From Algoriphagus marincola DSM 16067 (lineage in GTDB: Bacteria; Bacteroidota; Bacteroidia; Cytophagales; Cyclobacteriaceae), in assembly GCF_000429405.1 (NCBI RefSeq), contig NZ_KE386900.1:1-32236 (forward strand): 32,236 nucleotides of DNA, written 5' to 3'. The notes beneath the pieces are model-generated. The model saw only the letters and a list, made by a program, of their open reading frames with translations, ran no database searches and was not told the DNA's origin. How positions within the stretch are numbered: the first letter of the stretch is position 1; each line of letters begins with the position of its first letter. This document shows positions 11,801 to 17,588 of the stretch, in pieces. Position numbers and translations under genes: made by a program.

Positions 11801-13330
11801 GCCAAAAACATCATGATGATATTGGGAATTAGCAGAAGAATTCCATATCACCGATGAATTGGAATTTACATAATTTGAATTTAGATGAATACCATATTTG
11901 ATTGCGAGATAACTTTCTTGGATAGATCTTTCGGCGGAACTCAAATAGCTTGAGAATAAAATCATTTCTGCCACTTCTCCCACTGCATGTGGCCAACCTC
12001 CTGAATTGTTGTCATTATTTGTACCACCGATCATCGGCGTAAAAGAAATCTCTCTAAAATCAGAGCCATTATCTGTTACGGTGTAGCTTGTACCATTCGT
12101 TCTACCCTGAATATGAGGTGAACTTGGAAAAATGTTGATGTCAGAAAGTACGAAGGAGTTTGTGAGTCCAGGAGCTGTATAGTGGCTATAATTTCCCCCA
12201 TCTCCCGATCCTACCCAAACAGAATTGGCTCCAAAACTTCCAAAAATGTTTACTCCATAGGAATTGCCTACACGAGTAACACTCCCTAAAAAAGTGGAAT
12301 TAGCATTTGTGTGTTTGTAAACGGCTAATCCTTCGGTATAAGCAATTCGTTTATCCCCTTCTAAGCGATTTGAGGGTATAGTTGTAATAGAATTTGTATT
12401 ATTAAATGAAACTGTTGGATGAAAGTTTATTCCATTAGAAACATAACCAGCTGTACCGGTTATTGTAAAATTATTGATACCTGCTTGATCCTGCCATCCA
12501 GTAACATTAGTCCCACTATTAGATAGCCCTGCATCAGTTTTTAGATGCAAGGTTTTTCTAGGAAAGTTCACCCAAGTTGGACCATTGACTAGAGTTCCAT
12601 TTAACCCCGAGACATTGGTACTTCTATTTGCAAACGAGCTTCCACTTCCCTCATTAAATTCATAATTAGCAACCAAGTTATTTTCATTTGGCGGAATGCT
12701 TCTTGAAATATTATTTCTTATCTGCTGCTCGGTCAGTGCAGTATTCCAAATTCTTACGTAATCAATTAGTCCATCAAAATAATCACCTGTAGAAGTATAA
12801 TCAGCACCTATATATAGAGTAGTTCCATTAGGTTTATCTGGGCTAAATCCATCATTTACGTTTCTATCTAAGTTCCCATTCACATATAACCTAAATTGGC
12901 TTCCATTATAGGTCGCAGCTACATGCGTCCAGACTCCTACTTGTACTGGAGTGTTTGAAGTTAAGTATCGAAATTCCGCTTGATTCCCATAGGCAAGAAC
13001 CCATCGGTTATTGTAATTGTATAAGATATATCCATATGCATTTCTTGAATTATTGTAATTGCCAGCTCCTGATACAATAGTTTGATAGGAACCGTTTGCA
13101 GCGTCAGCTCTCACCCAGGCCTCAACAGTAAATTGATTGGGCTTTAATGCGTCATTATGAGGCACTTGCCCATATTGGTTACTCCCGTTAAAATCAAGGG
13201 CATGATTTTGTGCCTTTGAGGAATAAATCGTCGCAATAAAAACGCAGAGAAAAACCCAACTCTTTTCATTCAAGAAATTTGAAAGAAAAGAAAAAAATAG
13301 GTTTGAAGAATTTTGTAAAACTTTAAGCAT
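1..13330 (-). CDS. Giant secreted repeat protein (LamG + DUF8202-type + DUF7507/DUF11-like repeats), 3' end outside window
   Basis: One frame stays open from an ATG at 13330 to the left edge. I checked that the frame agrees at the start, near 6000 and at positions 2-4, giving at least 4,443 codons with no stop seen in the stretches I translated. The N-terminus has a long n-region, then a hydrophobic stretch and a cleavage-like SSKAQ near residue 40. Residues about 44-200 form a LamG/concanavalin-like jelly roll (ALDFNGSNQYGQVPHND, FTVEAWVRA, GLIDYVRIWN). Three modules follow at about 250-1490, then tandem DUF11/DUF7507-like beta-sandwich repeats to the edge. Proteins of this build in Bacteroidota are usually large cell-surface or released adhesin-like proteins, often with a type IX secretion C-terminal domain. 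That end is outside the window, so the secretion route is inferred. The gene lies 95 nt downstream of a small lipoprotein gene on the same strand. It is missing from simple ORF lists because it has no stop inside the window. Confidence 0.93.
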   Translation of the reverse strand, partial: MLKVLQNSSNLFFSFLSNFLNEKSWVFLCVFIATIYSSKAQNHALDFNGSNQYGQVPHNDALKPNQFTVEAWVRADAANGSYQTIVSGAGNYNNSRNAYGYILYNYNNRWVLAYGNQAEFRYLTSNTPVQVGVWTHVAATYNGSQFRLYVNGNLDRNVNDGFSPDKPNGTTLYIGADYTSTGDYFDGLIDYVRIWNTALTEQQIRNNISRSIPPNENNLVANYEFNEGSGSSFANRSTNVSGLNGTLVNGPTWVNFPRKTLHLKTDAGLSNSGTNVTGWQDQAGINNFTITGTAGYVSNGINFHPTVSFNNTNSITTIPSNRLEGDKRIAYTEGLAVYKHTNANSTFLGSVTRVGNSYGVNIFGSFGANSVWVGSGDGGNYSHYTAPGLTNSFVLSDINIFPSSPHIQGRTNGTSYTVTDNGSDFREISFTPMIGGTNNDNNSGGWPHAVGEVAEMILFSSYLSSAERSIQESYLAIKYGIHLNSNYVNSNSSVIWNSSANSQYHHDVFGIGRDNTTGLNQASSNSVNTGGGNGTGQSGKGNLVIQNPSSLDNNDFLLIGHNNSGLVEQNTDLPASLSGNKRIAREWKVGKINEVGTVRLSFSTLGLSVTGTSANDFKLLIDTDGNGNFADGTVTVLDATSYSVNVLTFDAVTLPQGAVFTFITDSSRGPGPGIPGASLWLKANAGVSPSTGTLATWTDQTSNHATSIAGDPQVTSQLANFNPTIVFDGVDDRVFIPHNSSLNTPAFTLSTVVSSSQFNSGNIINSLDLSNFFSPAGYALEIGSEQWQFIVGNGTSLTSISGGPVNLNEWKLLTAKFEGTTASFYVDGRLAGTASIARFSQNTQRNFKIAHTETNLLNPISFFAGDLAEISYFGNALTTNDQVKHESYLALKYGITLDPSVTNYTSSAGTVLWNNTTYWHDVFGIGKDDASSLEQTQSSSINTGSGDGTGQSGKGNIVLSNPSSLDNNDFLLIGHDNGAFTEQTTDLPASLIGFRRIGREWKVRHTGNVGTVTLKFSTLGLTLSGTTAADFKLLIDADGNGDFTNGTVTEVTPSSFTGDELTFNAVNLPNGAVFTLLTPKPQAGPGVLGANLWLKANEGVTNSGANLAGWVDQTGTNTFTISGNPQTGASKINFNNAIDFDGNGDYLTGNSPITFQTLYAVSKLGTSGQLTLISSTLSSDGSATNRGYMAKGPNLRTGNNQGIYFNSTGDLGTSLARLSVVELVAGQLPANHKTYIDGTFHATTLLAGSNAAMNPFSAIPYIGRSTDPNEQDLYNGQIAEIIMYSTPHSELERNKIQSYLAIKYGITLDPSVTSYVNSSGNTIWDNQTYWHDVFGIGKDEASTLNQTRSNSINTGSGDGIGQTGKGNIIISNPSSLDDRDFLIIGHNNDDLTTQTTDLPANLGVLRVKREWKVQRTGDPGTVNLSFDLNGLTFNGSKAEDFKLVVDTDGNGDFTDGNPNIVNSTSFSGNIISFDGINLPNEAVFTFVTGPGDASWTLTKQASPTTFDAIGVGLGYQFTATNTGNVSISGVSISDPLIPNLSQTPIRGTDIGNDGILSPGEAWRYVGAYITTQADLDRGFVENTATISGTPAGGNLQDAVSNTVRVTAVPNPSWTLTKRSSSTSFSTTGFGLPYEFIATNTGNVSISGISINDPLIPNLLQTPIQGTDIGNDGILSPGEAWRYVGDYTTTQADLDRGFVENTATISGTPSGGTLGDARSNTVITNAIQNPSWTLNKIAATPSFNSAGSPIIYKFVLTNTGNVPITNVRLIDITINREPGINQATDIGDDQILSPGEVWEYVTSYRTTQADLDAGFFTNIARATGNSVAGALTPASDTVTVNAIQSPAWTLTKSTTATGYSQVGDVIPYEFQLSNIGNVSISNVSLADNLLLSPPVLVSGDGGNKSVLEVGETWVYQGSYTVTQADLDAGIITNTASASGTPSGGNLADISDSITISAVQNAAIDFIKIVASIPATYGAVGDTIVYQMGLQNTGNVTISNVKVEDPTVTSGPTLSSGDTNSNGLLDVGESWTYNAIYIVNQDDIDAGSVTNVATASGTPSGGTLNDVTSSVTVVGQQAIALDLDKTVSTNSFINAGEIVTYTFTVTNNGNVTLKEVILSDARINFNQSIGILAPGETQTFTSDYTITQADVNSQIVINTATVSGKSPSDVVVDATASAYVAGQDQGALEVIKKVKEKTYSQAGETLNYDILVRNVGNITVNTIQVTDNLTGFSTTIPSLAPGVSTTLATSYAVTQPDVDAGKVVNEVNVSGVEASPQATVLTAKDIEVSTANISPSINVQTSLQSGPNPYSALGEILTFETVVTNTGNVTLSNVTISEPLSGITIPALTSLAPGTSQSFTFTYTIKQSDLDAGSVTNFVSVSGTSPSNVQVTSQASITILSRQNNGILLTKSGNPATYSQIGEEITYSLEVRNTGNVSLSNVTITDPLTGLNQNLGPIISGVSIPVTATYRITQQDLDRGFVSNTARVSATDPSNQSISTTAIDTVRAVQNPQLTLQKTADKSSYSTLGEPITYTLTISNPGNVTLKNLLVSDPLTGVNSNLGTLSPGDTKTVKTTHLVTQQDLDAGDLTNTAIVDAVDPNAVTIEVTDALTINAVQNPGIEIVKTALTSTYVAVNDLLEYEIKVTNTGNVTLSSVTVEDPLTQTNQNVGTLIPGASQTITVSYFVTQADLDNGSIINTATVSATDPSSNTVQDQSSVTVQGTSSPSLNFTKAADKINVQAVGEIITYSLEVTNTGNVTLSDLVVEDNLTGFVSSPPFTLAPNASQSFTTTYTVNQADLDLGYIENIARVGGQDPFNLAIDGADTLNIQALQGPALELEKTVSQTTFKAAGEVVTYTFVVTNIGNVTLTGVVLDDPRVSFNQAVGTLAPGASQTFSFDYTLSQADVDGQVVINTATVTGIAPDSSIVSVNDVAYVTIEDLGALDINKVALNKSYSSVGEQVDFEITVSNIGNVTIDNVRVIDALTGLDSNIGNLQPGANVVVPTSYVITQADIDAGKIVNLATVEGVENTPQARPVSAKDEATAFAIRNGAVKIEKVTSTPTYDVSGFTLRYELLVTNTGNVTLTNVRVTDPLTKLDQIIPSLSPGQAVNIPTTYLATLTDMNISEITNLAYVSATTPGSLTVSDKDAVRSQAVQRPALSLAKTANVSDYDQVGDLITYTIEATNSGNVTLFNLVVSDPLTGTNQNIGNLDPGQSFSITEIYQITQADLDAGSVVNTAEVAGLDSNSNSISATASATVPAIQNGKIEFTKTGSPNSYDQVGDIITYRLTVKNTGNVTLRNLVITDPLTGFNQTFATLPPQSSQVINETYAVAQSDIDGGFILNTANVQAFDPANQKLVASDTYVIGAQQNPGIALTKVTTTPTYSQVGDILSFTLEISNTGNETLTDVTVKDPLTNLDQNLGTISPGQSQTLVTTYTITQADLDAGQVTNTASVSGLDPNSQSLVASAASIANAIQSPALSLTKTSQSNTYSQNGELITFDLRVENTGNVTLQNVLVKDPLTGLNQNVGTLSPGQSTSVSTSYRITQKDLDKGQFINTGIVEGTDPLGNTIRVSESETITAQLNPEIEITKSAIPTTYDQVGDVIRYVLKIRNTGNVTMNSIRVTDPLTGLDRNLGILVPKKVLTLNESYTITQLDIDRGEVINTAFVSAKSPDKTDYQDSSRVIVTAIQNPGLGLTKTTATPFYSNVGDVLNFDLVVKNTGNETLFKVRLQDPLTGLVQSLGTMNPGDSISVSTSYTVTQADVDGGQVDNSASVLGLDPKNKKVSASASSVAIASQAPSIDIKKTATPTTFDQIGDIITYQLEISNTGNLTLSDVVVVDPLTNTNQAIGTLTPGQKITVTEAYQIKQSDIDNGSVINTASVTALDPNGLDVSDNASATATAVQNPGIGIIKSTVTPGNYSQPGDEIEFTIIVSNTGNETLTDVTVVDLLTNLNQVVGTLLPGETQTITTSYFVSQADIDAGKVINTATVSGTDPNSFILTSSAVSLASAIQSSSISIVKTADKNDFNQLGEIITYSFELTNTGNTTLSNIVLSDPLINLTESVQPLSPGASYTTLGTYTVKQSDLDQGFIRNVASLSAEDPTNSILRDADTLLINAVQNPALTLIKTASAQSYSSVGEDITYDLTVTNSGNVTLTDLNLVDPLTGLNQDLGDFIPGESISIQSNYVITQGDLDAGEVKNTATVSGLDPGSQEVSDSDTVVMNAVQNPDLLFEKIAIPRIFDQAGDQITYTLTITNTGNLTLNSLQLTDPLTATDSSIGSIAPGQAKTLTVVYQTSQQDVDSGEVLNTATITGLDPFGNSITRIDTALVTAIQNPGIGLIKVSDKKEYSQVGEVLTYTLTAVNTGNETLTDVTITDPLTGLTQNVGSLSPGESQSVTTSYTVTQQDLDSGRVLNTGTASGTDPNQTVVSADAQAVSNAVQTPGLG
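8866..12590 (-). repeat. Three tandem LamG/DUF8202-type modules inside the giant protein
   Basis: Three modules of about 1.2 kb repeat within the giant gene, roughly 12590-11345, 11340-10100 and 10090-8866. The second and third open with LWLKANxGV and W-DQT, like the end of a LamG-type ligand domain, and the first has the variant LHLKTDAGLS. All three continue through a jelly-roll-like region to ESYLAIKYGITL, a segment with HDVFGIGKD, INTGSGDG and GKGNI, then SSLDNNDFLLIGHNN, REWKV and a closing LPNGAVFTLLT. The YLAIKYG / FGIGKD / LIGHN signature belongs to the region called DUF8202 in Bacteroidota surface proteins. I assign that name from memory of the family, not from a search. The copies differ clearly in protein sequence, so this is not a very recent duplication. 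Confidence 0.75.
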
Positions 13331-13424
13331 AAAATCTACTCAGAAATATTCTTATCAACGAAATACATGATTGAATCTAAACTCGGATTTAAATGAAACG
13401 TCACTGAATCTGATGTAAATAATT

Positions 13425-14018
13425 TTAGAAGTCAAATGAATTTAACTCCATCCAATCCAGCACTTTATTTAAACTTTCTACTTGGTCACTATAAACTGGT
13501 AAAGTCGATGGATTACTAGGATATTTCTGTCCATCGAATTTCACAACCCTATTTTTACCTCCACTATAGAGAATCAAATTCTTCCAGCCATTTGTAGTTT
13601 CTGAATCTACATAGGCTGGATATTTTACCACAGAGAAGCGGGTGATCACATCTCCATGGCTGGTAAATAGCAAAACGGTACAACCTCCTGATCCGCAGAA
13701 ATAAGGCCCGGTCAATCCGACCAGAATCTCCAAATTTCCATCTTCATTAAGGTCCACTTGGCTATATTTAAATTGCCTGCTAAGCGAATCCAAAAAACCT
13801 TTTTCCAAATCTTCCTTGAAGATATCCGTCAAAGTTTTTTGGATTAACCTTTTGATATTTTCCTGATCGTTTTGAGAATAGGGGCTTTCTTCTCTGGTAG
13901 TATCAGAAATCACCTGTATGGCTGAAATTTCAGAAGAAATTTCTTCTACCGAACTGCTGGATTTACAGCCAAACAAAACAAGAAAACCAATTAAAATTCT
14001 GAGATCGATATTTTTCAT
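13425..14018 (-). CDS. Small lipoprotein with acidic EF-hand-like segment, function unknown
   Basis: This 197-residue protein starts MKNIDLRILIGFLVLFGC. It has a short charged n-region, a hydrophobic stretch and a lipobox-like LFGC with Cys near residue 18, so it is predicted to be exported and lipid-anchored. The middle carries DLNEDGNLEILVGL, an acidic loop resembling the calcium-binding loops of FG-GAP or dockerin/EF-hand proteins. Next comes CGSGGCTVLLF, a CxxxxC motif common in small lipoproteins that measure nothing obvious. No catalytic motif is visible. The gene sits between an outer-membrane barrel gene and the giant gene on the same strand. It starts only a few bases after a terminator-like hairpin, with almost no room for its own promoter after the hairpin, so it may depend on read-through or on a promoter upstream of the hairpin. 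The role is not recognised. Confidence 0.85.
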   Translation of the reverse strand: MKNIDLRILIGFLVLFGCKSSSSVEEISSEISAIQVISDTTREESPYSQNDQENIKRLIQKTLTDIFKEDLEKGFLDSLSRQFKYSQVDLNEDGNLEILVGLTGPYFCGSGGCTVLLFTSHGDVITRFSVVKYPAYVDSETTNGWKNLILYSGGKNRVVKFDGQKYPSNPSTLPVYSDQVESLNKVLDWMELNSFDF

Positions 14019-14021
14019 AAA

Positions 14022-14051
14022 GCGAAAAAGGAGCTAGCAACAGCCAGCTCC
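14022..14051 (-). terminator. Rho-independent terminator after the outer-membrane barrel gene
   Basis: Read on the minus strand, GGAGCTGGC and GCTAGCTCC flank a short loop, with a six-base perfect outer stem GGAGCT/AGCTCC, followed by TTTTTCGCTTT. It lies about 40 nt after the barrel stop and ends a few bases before the ATG of the small lipoprotein. Confidence 0.7.
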
Positions 14052-14092
14052 GTTGAGGTTAGTGGTTAGAATCGTAGAAAACTGACGTTTAT

Positions 14093-14668
14093 TTAGAATC
14101 GCAATCCAGCAGTCAGAAATAGACCATTAGACTTTCCCAATTCAACATCGGCTACGTCGGTAGTAATGTTTGTCAAAGACCATTGATATGACAGATCCAC
14201 ATAGAAAATAGCAATATCCACCCCTGCCCCGGCAAATACACCCCATTTAGGAGATGCATAATCATCTTCACTCAGGAATTCATTGCTGACGCTAGTCACA
14301 AAGAATCCGGATGCTCCTCCAAAAATCCTAAGTCCTGCAAAAGAATCTGCATCTCCTAGTACCTCTAATCCGACTGCTACCGGTACCCTAAATCCCTTGA
14401 AGTTCCCATCTGTGACAGGAAAAGGATTATTCGCACTAGTCACTTCGACAGATTCAGTTTGGTAGAAGACACCCGGCTCGAAATAAAATTTTTCTCCGAA
14501 GGCTACGGAACCTCCAAATTGAAACCCGGGATTACCTTTTAAATCATCGAATGATCCGCCCGATACATTGGTGAAGTTTACACCCACACCTGGTTTGATG
14601 GTTACTTGCGCTTGAAGAGAAAAAACAAGCATGAAAACCACCGATGCTGTAGCTAAAAGCTTTTTCAT
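14093..14668 (-). CDS. Outer-membrane beta-barrel protein (OMP_b-brl / porin family)
   Basis: This 191-residue protein has a clear signal peptide (MKKLLATASVVFMLVFSLQAQ, cleavage near residue 20). It is followed by alternating amphipathic strands rich in Gly, Phe and Tyr, such as VTIKPGVGVNF, FQFGGSVAFGEKFYFEPGVFY, VPVAVGLEVLG, WGVFAGAGVDIAIFYVDLSYQW and GLFLTAGLRF. The C-terminal aromatic residue (F) fits the final strand signal for outer-membrane insertion. Length and pattern match the eight-stranded Bacteroidota barrels of PF13568/PF13505. Such barrels rarely have a defined substrate, so the role is left open. The gene is divergent from the membrane-bound regulator, sharing a short intergenic region, which suggests but does not prove regulation by that protein. 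Confidence 0.85.
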   Translation of the reverse strand: MKKLLATASVVFMLVFSLQAQVTIKPGVGVNFTNVSGGSFDDLKGNPGFQFGGSVAFGEKFYFEPGVFYQTESVEVTSANNPFPVTDGNFKGFRVPVAVGLEVLGDADSFAGLRIFGGASGFFVTSVSNEFLSEDDYASPKWGVFAGAGVDIAIFYVDLSYQWSLTNITTDVADVELGKSNGLFLTAGLRF

Positions 14669-14799
14669 AGTTTTTGAATTTAGATTTTAAGAAATTTCGA
14701 CTTTCCCAGAATAACTGCTGCACTTTTCGCTTTGAAAAAAATAACAGATAATGTTTTTTTTATAAAAAGCGTTATTTTTAAGTGTTATTTATCAAAAAA
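14669..14799. promoter_or_regulatory. Divergent intergenic region between the barrel gene and the propeller/AraC regulator
   Basis: These roughly 130 nt separate two divergent start codons and must hold both promoters. The stretch is very AT-rich, with runs of A and T near 14735-14780. A TTTG lies at 14731-14734, but no convincing TAnnTTTG partner stands at the usual spacing, so I do not name a promoter. I saw no long palindrome. Confidence 0.35.
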
Positions 14800-16410
14800 A
14801 TGCGCTTCTGCTTTGGAATTATTTGGTTTTTCTTGATTGGGACACCACTGTATTCACAAGACACGCTCTTTGTAAACAAGCATCAGTTTTCAAGTCCGGT
14901 ACAGAATGTATTCGAGGCACGGGAAACGGTTTTTGCAAAGACCACTCTCGCTTTATACCAATTGGAAGGAGATAATTGGGTCGAAATCCAAGAGAACTTT
15001 TCGAAACCCTACGTCTTTTACAAAAACACGTTTTTCGAGTCCGACTTTATCCCCAATTCAGAGCTCTTCGATATCAATTCCATCAAAGAACTAATCCCCC
15101 AAAGGGGACAATTTATTGCCACGGCTGCTCGCAGTGGGTCTCGGTTTTTCATTGCAACAGGAAGTGAATTATTTGAGTATGAAATCAGGGACCATTACAC
15201 CCGAAGTTACCACAACAAGTCTATTCGGGATATTTATATAGAAGATAGCTTGAAAGTCATTTTGACTTATTCGGGAATATTTGTAAACGATAGTGTAGAA
15301 CTGGAAAACCCCGAGTATTCAAATGGACCTCTTACGAAAATTGACTCCCAATACTACATTGCTTGGGATGAGATAAGCTTGTTTTTCCCTCCTGACTCGA
15401 CACACAGCATTCCAAATGCTACGAATCTTTTTTCTGGAAAAGCAAGAAAAGTCCTATCCTGGAAAGGAGAAAACTACGCCCTTTACACCCAATCAGTATC
15501 GAAAATCCTGCCTGGCTTCGAGCTCCAACCCATTCATCAAGGACTGGAGTACCTTGATTTGGAGGGATTTGGAAATAATTTGGTTTTTGCGACTTCCCAA
15601 GGGGTTTGCTTAAGCTGGGATGGTGAATATGTTGACACTTTAGCTCAAGTCCCAAGTATCATCAACGATATCTACCCGGTAGGCAATCGCCTGATATTTA
15701 GTTCGGACGATGGTGTTTATGAAATTAATCCTGATAAGCCCGAAGCCTTTCAGCTTGCAGATACCCCCTTTTCGGTGATGACATCTTTAGATGATTTCAA
15801 CAATTTATGGATTGCAACCGAAAATGGCCTTTTTGTCTTGATCCCCGATTATCCAAGACCTATTCCCATTATTCCAGATGTAGAATTCAATCGGGAAGCG
15901 CTTTTGCTCCATGGAGAAATTCTTTATGTAGGTGCTGTCGATGGGCTCTACCAGCTCAATACCTATGAAATTGAAAAATCCTACCTGCCAAATCTACTCA
16001 ACACCCTGCAAGTACCTGTAAGTGAAAGAAAATCCACTTGGCTGATTGGCGGGGCCTTGGCTGTTTTTGGTTTTCTGATCGGTTTCATTCTTTTTAGAAA
16101 AAGAAGAAAAGAGCTGCAGTTTAATCCACAGTATGCCTCCAAAAATGAATGGAGTCTGGAAGAACTGAAAGCCAAAATACTATCCGAGAAAATTCAAACT
16201 ATAGAAGGCTTAGCTTCTTACTTGGACACCAATACCGTTCAGCTCAACAGAAACTTCAAGCAATTCAAAACCACGCCTGGAAAATTCCTCAAAAAAGTAA
16301 AATTGGAAGAGGCAAAAAGGCTACTAAATAAAGGAATAGATATGGAAGAGGTCGCCAAAACTGCCGGCTATTCCTCCCAATACATCAAAAAGGAGCTAAT
16401 TGATAAATGA
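14800..16410 (+). CDS. Membrane-bound sensor regulator: propeller-like periplasmic domain, one TM helix, AraC-type HTH
   Basis: I take the ATG at 14800 as the start (MRFCFGIIWFFLIGTPLYSQ, a good signal peptide) rather than the in-frame GTG at 14782. Residues from about 25 to 400 form a repetitive beta region with SSDDGVYEINPD, NNLWIATENGLFVLIPD and GAVDGLYQLN. These resemble the Reg_prop blades of periplasmic two-component sensor propellers. One transmembrane helix follows near residues 408-430 (WLIGGALAVFGFLIGFILF), then RKRRK as the cytoplasmic anchor. The C-terminal ~85 residues resemble an AraC-family HTH (IEGLASYLDTNTVQLNRNFK, then LEEAKRLL and MEEVAKTAGYSS). There is no kinase or receiver domain, so signal and DNA binding would be on one chain. 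The second HTH stops soon after GYSSQYIKKE, short of the usual end. It is divergent from the barrel gene, a plausible target. Confidence 0.8.
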   Translation: MRFCFGIIWFFLIGTPLYSQDTLFVNKHQFSSPVQNVFEARETVFAKTTLALYQLEGDNWVEIQENFSKPYVFYKNTFFESDFIPNSELFDINSIKELIPQRGQFIATAARSGSRFFIATGSELFEYEIRDHYTRSYHNKSIRDIYIEDSLKVILTYSGIFVNDSVELENPEYSNGPLTKIDSQYYIAWDEISLFFPPDSTHSIPNATNLFSGKARKVLSWKGENYALYTQSVSKILPGFELQPIHQGLEYLDLEGFGNNLVFATSQGVCLSWDGEYVDTLAQVPSIINDIYPVGNRLIFSSDDGVYEINPDKPEAFQLADTPFSVMTSLDDFNNLWIATENGLFVLIPDYPRPIPIIPDVEFNREALLLHGEILYVGAVDGLYQLNTYEIEKSYLPNLLNTLQVPVSERKSTWLIGGALAVFGFLIGFILFRKRRKELQFNPQYASKNEWSLEELKAKILSEKIQTIEGLASYLDTNTVQLNRNFKQFKTTPGKFLKKVKLEEAKRLLNKGIDMEEVAKTAGYSSQYIKKELIDK

Positions 16411-16430
16411 TGGCAAAGCCAGATTAGCTA

Positions 16431-17465
16431 TTACCTCTTTTGAAATGTCCACCCAAATTTGATCACCAAGATAAAATCACGATTTTCAGTTTCTATTGGT
16501 GGTCTGTTATCTGTATTCAGGACATAATGAATCCCGATATTGAAGTGGTTCAAAAAGAGATAACTAAGAGAAGAATCAAATGTATTCCGAACACGACCTG
16601 ATTCAGAGAAACTTGGGAATACAGCCCAATCCAAATTGAGGTTCACCTTGTCCCAAAACTTCCCCGACAAATGACTAAAAAATATTCCTTCTAAGCTGGA
16701 AAACTCCTCTGCCCTAAAGCTAAATCGCTCTCGATTCGATACTACTCCTCCCATAAAGGATAGGATCTTCTCTTCTCGATGGATCAGATTTTTCCCTAGT
16801 CCTGCTGAAAATACCCTTCGAAGGTCCAGGCTTTGTTCCGTACTGGAAAACAATGAAGCTTTTCCATTGACAAACCACTCCCTCTTGAAAATATATGCAA
16901 GATTATAATCCAGACTCGTTCTTGATACCAAGGTTTCTCCTATGACAGAGGCATAATCCTGATAGTCAAGGCTAGTATCCCAGCGCCGAGTGCGATAACG
17001 GGAGTGAAGCCCTGCGGAAATTGAAAGGGCATTTTCTGATTTGGCACGGGCAAAACCCAGATCTATTCCCAGCCGAAAGCGATCTTTGAAGCGCTTTTTC
17101 TCATCTTTTGTGATTTCATAGATATCCTTTTGATCAAAATAATAAAGGGAGTCTGTTGTCTGTAAGCCAATTAGATTCACTTGGGTGGAATCGAGAATTA
17201 ATTGACCCCTCCAGTTTTGGTTTAGCACATCATTTACCAAAAAGCCTTCCGGGCTCCTCAGGCTTGCAACTTCTTCCAATTTGATATCAACCGCGGTAGT
17301 TCTGTAGGCTGTTTTAAAATATACCTTACTGGAAGTGATCCTTTCTATTTTTCCCAAAAGAAGATCTCCGTATTGGGTGATGAGCGTATCCTGCGCAGTC
17401 GCTTTTCCTGTGAAAAAAAGCAGAATCAAGCTAAATATGAATAAATAGACCACTCTAATATTCAT
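16431..17465 (-). CDS. DUF481-like outer-membrane protein
   Basis: The start is the ATG at 17465 (MNIRVVYLFIFSLILLFF). The frame extends two codons further to a TTG, which is less likely. A signal peptide ending near TAQ is followed by a short N-terminal region (YGDLLLGKIERITSSKVYFKT and a second short strand pair up to YFDQKDIYEI) typical of proteins that precede a DUF481 barrel. The rest, from RFRLGIDLGFARAKSENALS to the terminal FGWTFQKR, has regular amphipathic beta strands. It ends near an aromatic strand, as in the YdiY/DUF481 family of outer-membrane proteins (PF04338). No function is established for the Bacteroidota members. It converges on the regulator gene with only about 20 nt between stop codons and no obvious hairpin there. 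Confidence 0.75.
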   Translation of the reverse strand: MNIRVVYLFIFSLILLFFTGKATAQDTLITQYGDLLLGKIERITSSKVYFKTAYRTTAVDIKLEEVASLRSPEGFLVNDVLNQNWRGQLILDSTQVNLIGLQTTDSLYYFDQKDIYEITKDEKKRFKDRFRLGIDLGFARAKSENALSISAGLHSRYRTRRWDTSLDYQDYASVIGETLVSRTSLDYNLAYIFKREWFVNGKASLFSSTEQSLDLRRVFSAGLGKNLIHREEKILSFMGGVVSNRERFSFRAEEFSSLEGIFFSHLSGKFWDKVNLNLDWAVFPSFSESGRVRNTFDSSLSYLFLNHFNIGIHYVLNTDNRPPIETENRDFILVIKFGWTFQKR

Positions 17466-17588
17466 AGCCAAAATTTTTCTTCATCAGTAAAACTCCGAAA
17501 ACTATTCCCAAAATAAATCTCTGACCACACAGCAACTTTTTCAATCTCATTCCTGAAAATTTATTTTAATTAGGCAAAAAAGATTCAG

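Noticed and set aside
1..13300. Many short plus-strand reading frames of 60-165 codons across the first 13 kb
   Set aside because: They are antisense shadows of the giant minus-strand gene: they recur with its repeat period, have no signal or domain, and the minus frame is continuous with clear Ig-like and LamG motifs.
14782..14799. GTG start 18 bases upstream for the propeller/AraC regulator
   Set aside because: The ATG at 14800 gives a compact signal peptide directly; the extra six residues add nothing and GTG starts are less common.
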